Assembly: GCA_964016985.1 (NCBI GenBank)
Contig: OZ024828.1
Coordinates: forward strand, 83,778,308 to 83,842,307
Direction: 5' to 3'
DNA from: Anodontia alba
Taxonomy: Eukaryota > Mollusca > Bivalvia > Lucinida > Lucinidae
DNA length: 64,000 nt
Part shown: positions 63,225-64,000 of the stretch, one piece after another
Layout of the letters: the number at the start of each line of letters is the position of its first letter
Position numbering within the stretch: position 1 is the first letter of the stretch
The notes under the pieces: model-generated
The model's database searches: none
What the model saw: the letters and a program-made list of their open reading frames with translations, nothing else
What the model was told of the DNA's origin: nothing
Position numbers and translations under genes: made by a program

Positions 63225-64000
63225 TGATGATAAAAAGGTTAATGTCAATAACAGTCTACAGCACTGGTCAGGGTGCATGATAGTGGATATGTTTATGAAG
63301 TTTCATTACGCTATCTGCCTGGGTGTTCACAAAATGAAATTAAATGCACAGACTAAACATTGTTCAGCCAAGCCTGAAAAGTAGGTTAAGATGAGTAAAG
63401 GTTGATGGCAATGGGCTGGGTGCCTAATAATGGATGTGTGTCTGAAATTTCATCAGCATAGAAGCCTGTGTTTGAGAAACTGTGCTAAATGCACAGACAC
63501 ATATTGTTCAGCCAAGTGTGAAAAGCAGGTCATTGTCAGAAACAGTCAATGGCAGTGGGCAGGGTGCATCATGGTGGCTGTGTGCTTGAAGTTTCATTAG
63601 TGTAGAGGCCTCTGTGTTCCAGAAACAGAGCAAAATTCATTAACTAATCACTGTTCAGCCAAAGGTGAAAAGTAGGTCGTGGTCAGTAATAGTTGATGGA
63701 AGTGGGCAAAGTGTGTCATGGTGAATGTTTGTATGAAGTTTGATCAGTGTAGATGCCTCAGTGTTCCAGAAACGGAGCTAAACGTACAGACTAAACATTG
63801 TTCAGAAAAACATGAAAAGTGGGTCTAGGTCAGTAACGGCTGATGGCAGTGTGCATCATGGCGGATGTGTGTATGATATTTCAATATTTCATCAGCCTTG
63901 AAGCAATGGTGTTCCAGAAATGTAGCTAAATGCACATACTTAACAATGGAGCTAAACACAGACTAATCATTGTTCAGCCAAGCGTAAAAAGTAGGTCAAG
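63225..64000. repeat. ~147-bp tandem array, runs off the window
   Basis: TTGTTCAGCCAA-type markers at about 63359, 63507, 63651, 63799 and 63970, with GAAAAGTAGGTC and GGATGTGTGT in each unit. Probably the core of another tandem-core element whose ends lie outside. Confidence 0.8.

Overview
The window reads as intron-rich, transposon-packed genomic DNA of a bivalve mollusc. The support is indirect: tRNA-derived SINEs with long target-site duplications; at least five families of tandem-core elements that end in a GACG microsatellite and a hairpin (the 'pearl'/HINE architecture known from bivalves); a gypsy-type Env relic; a DIRS-type relic; mariners; and a eukaryotic spliced gene. No prokaryotic genes, operons, rRNA or CRISPR were seen. 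The species cannot be fixed from the sequence.

Left part (1-34.5 kb), almost entirely mobile DNA. 1-3.1 kb holds a frameshifted baculovirus-F-like envelope relic and a possible LTR. 5.6-8.8 kb holds two tandem-repeat elements, the second with alternating A/B 155-bp units. 9.0-15.1 kb holds a palindromic MITE, a broken SGNH-hydrolase ORF, a DIRS-type gag/RT relic, and a partial copy of a terminal-inverted-repeat (TIR) element that recurs whole at 49.9-55.7 kb. 15.8-17.3 kb is an 87-bp tandem array split by another element. 18.3-27.5 kb carries 145-bp-repeat elements, and between them an old mariner that contains both an intact mariner and an 811-bp unclassified transposon. 28.3-34.0 kb holds further tandem-core elements, MITEs, SINEs and piggyBac-like MITEs.

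Right part (34.5-62.5 kb) is one host gene on the minus strand. I rebuilt eight exons whose reading phases all agree: one LRR exon (61700-62453), then seven exons of a complete ADP-ribosylglycohydrolase (ARH) domain, ending at 34523 with overlapping poly-A signals. The 5' end lies outside the window or in an exon I did not find. The encoded 623 residues are an LRR-ARH fusion. The metal-ligand motifs of the ARH domain are altered at both halves of the active site (WTDDT-type to WTANF; GGDADT-type to GGDSNS), so it is probably a pseudoenzyme or an ADP-ribose binder. Its introns hold about 20 copies of one palindromic MITE, several SINEs, a 5.86-kb AT-rich element with perfect 40-bp TIRs, and decayed tandem copies of the last exon.

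62.5-64 kb is intergenic or upstream-intron sequence that ends in another ~147-bp tandem array running off the window.
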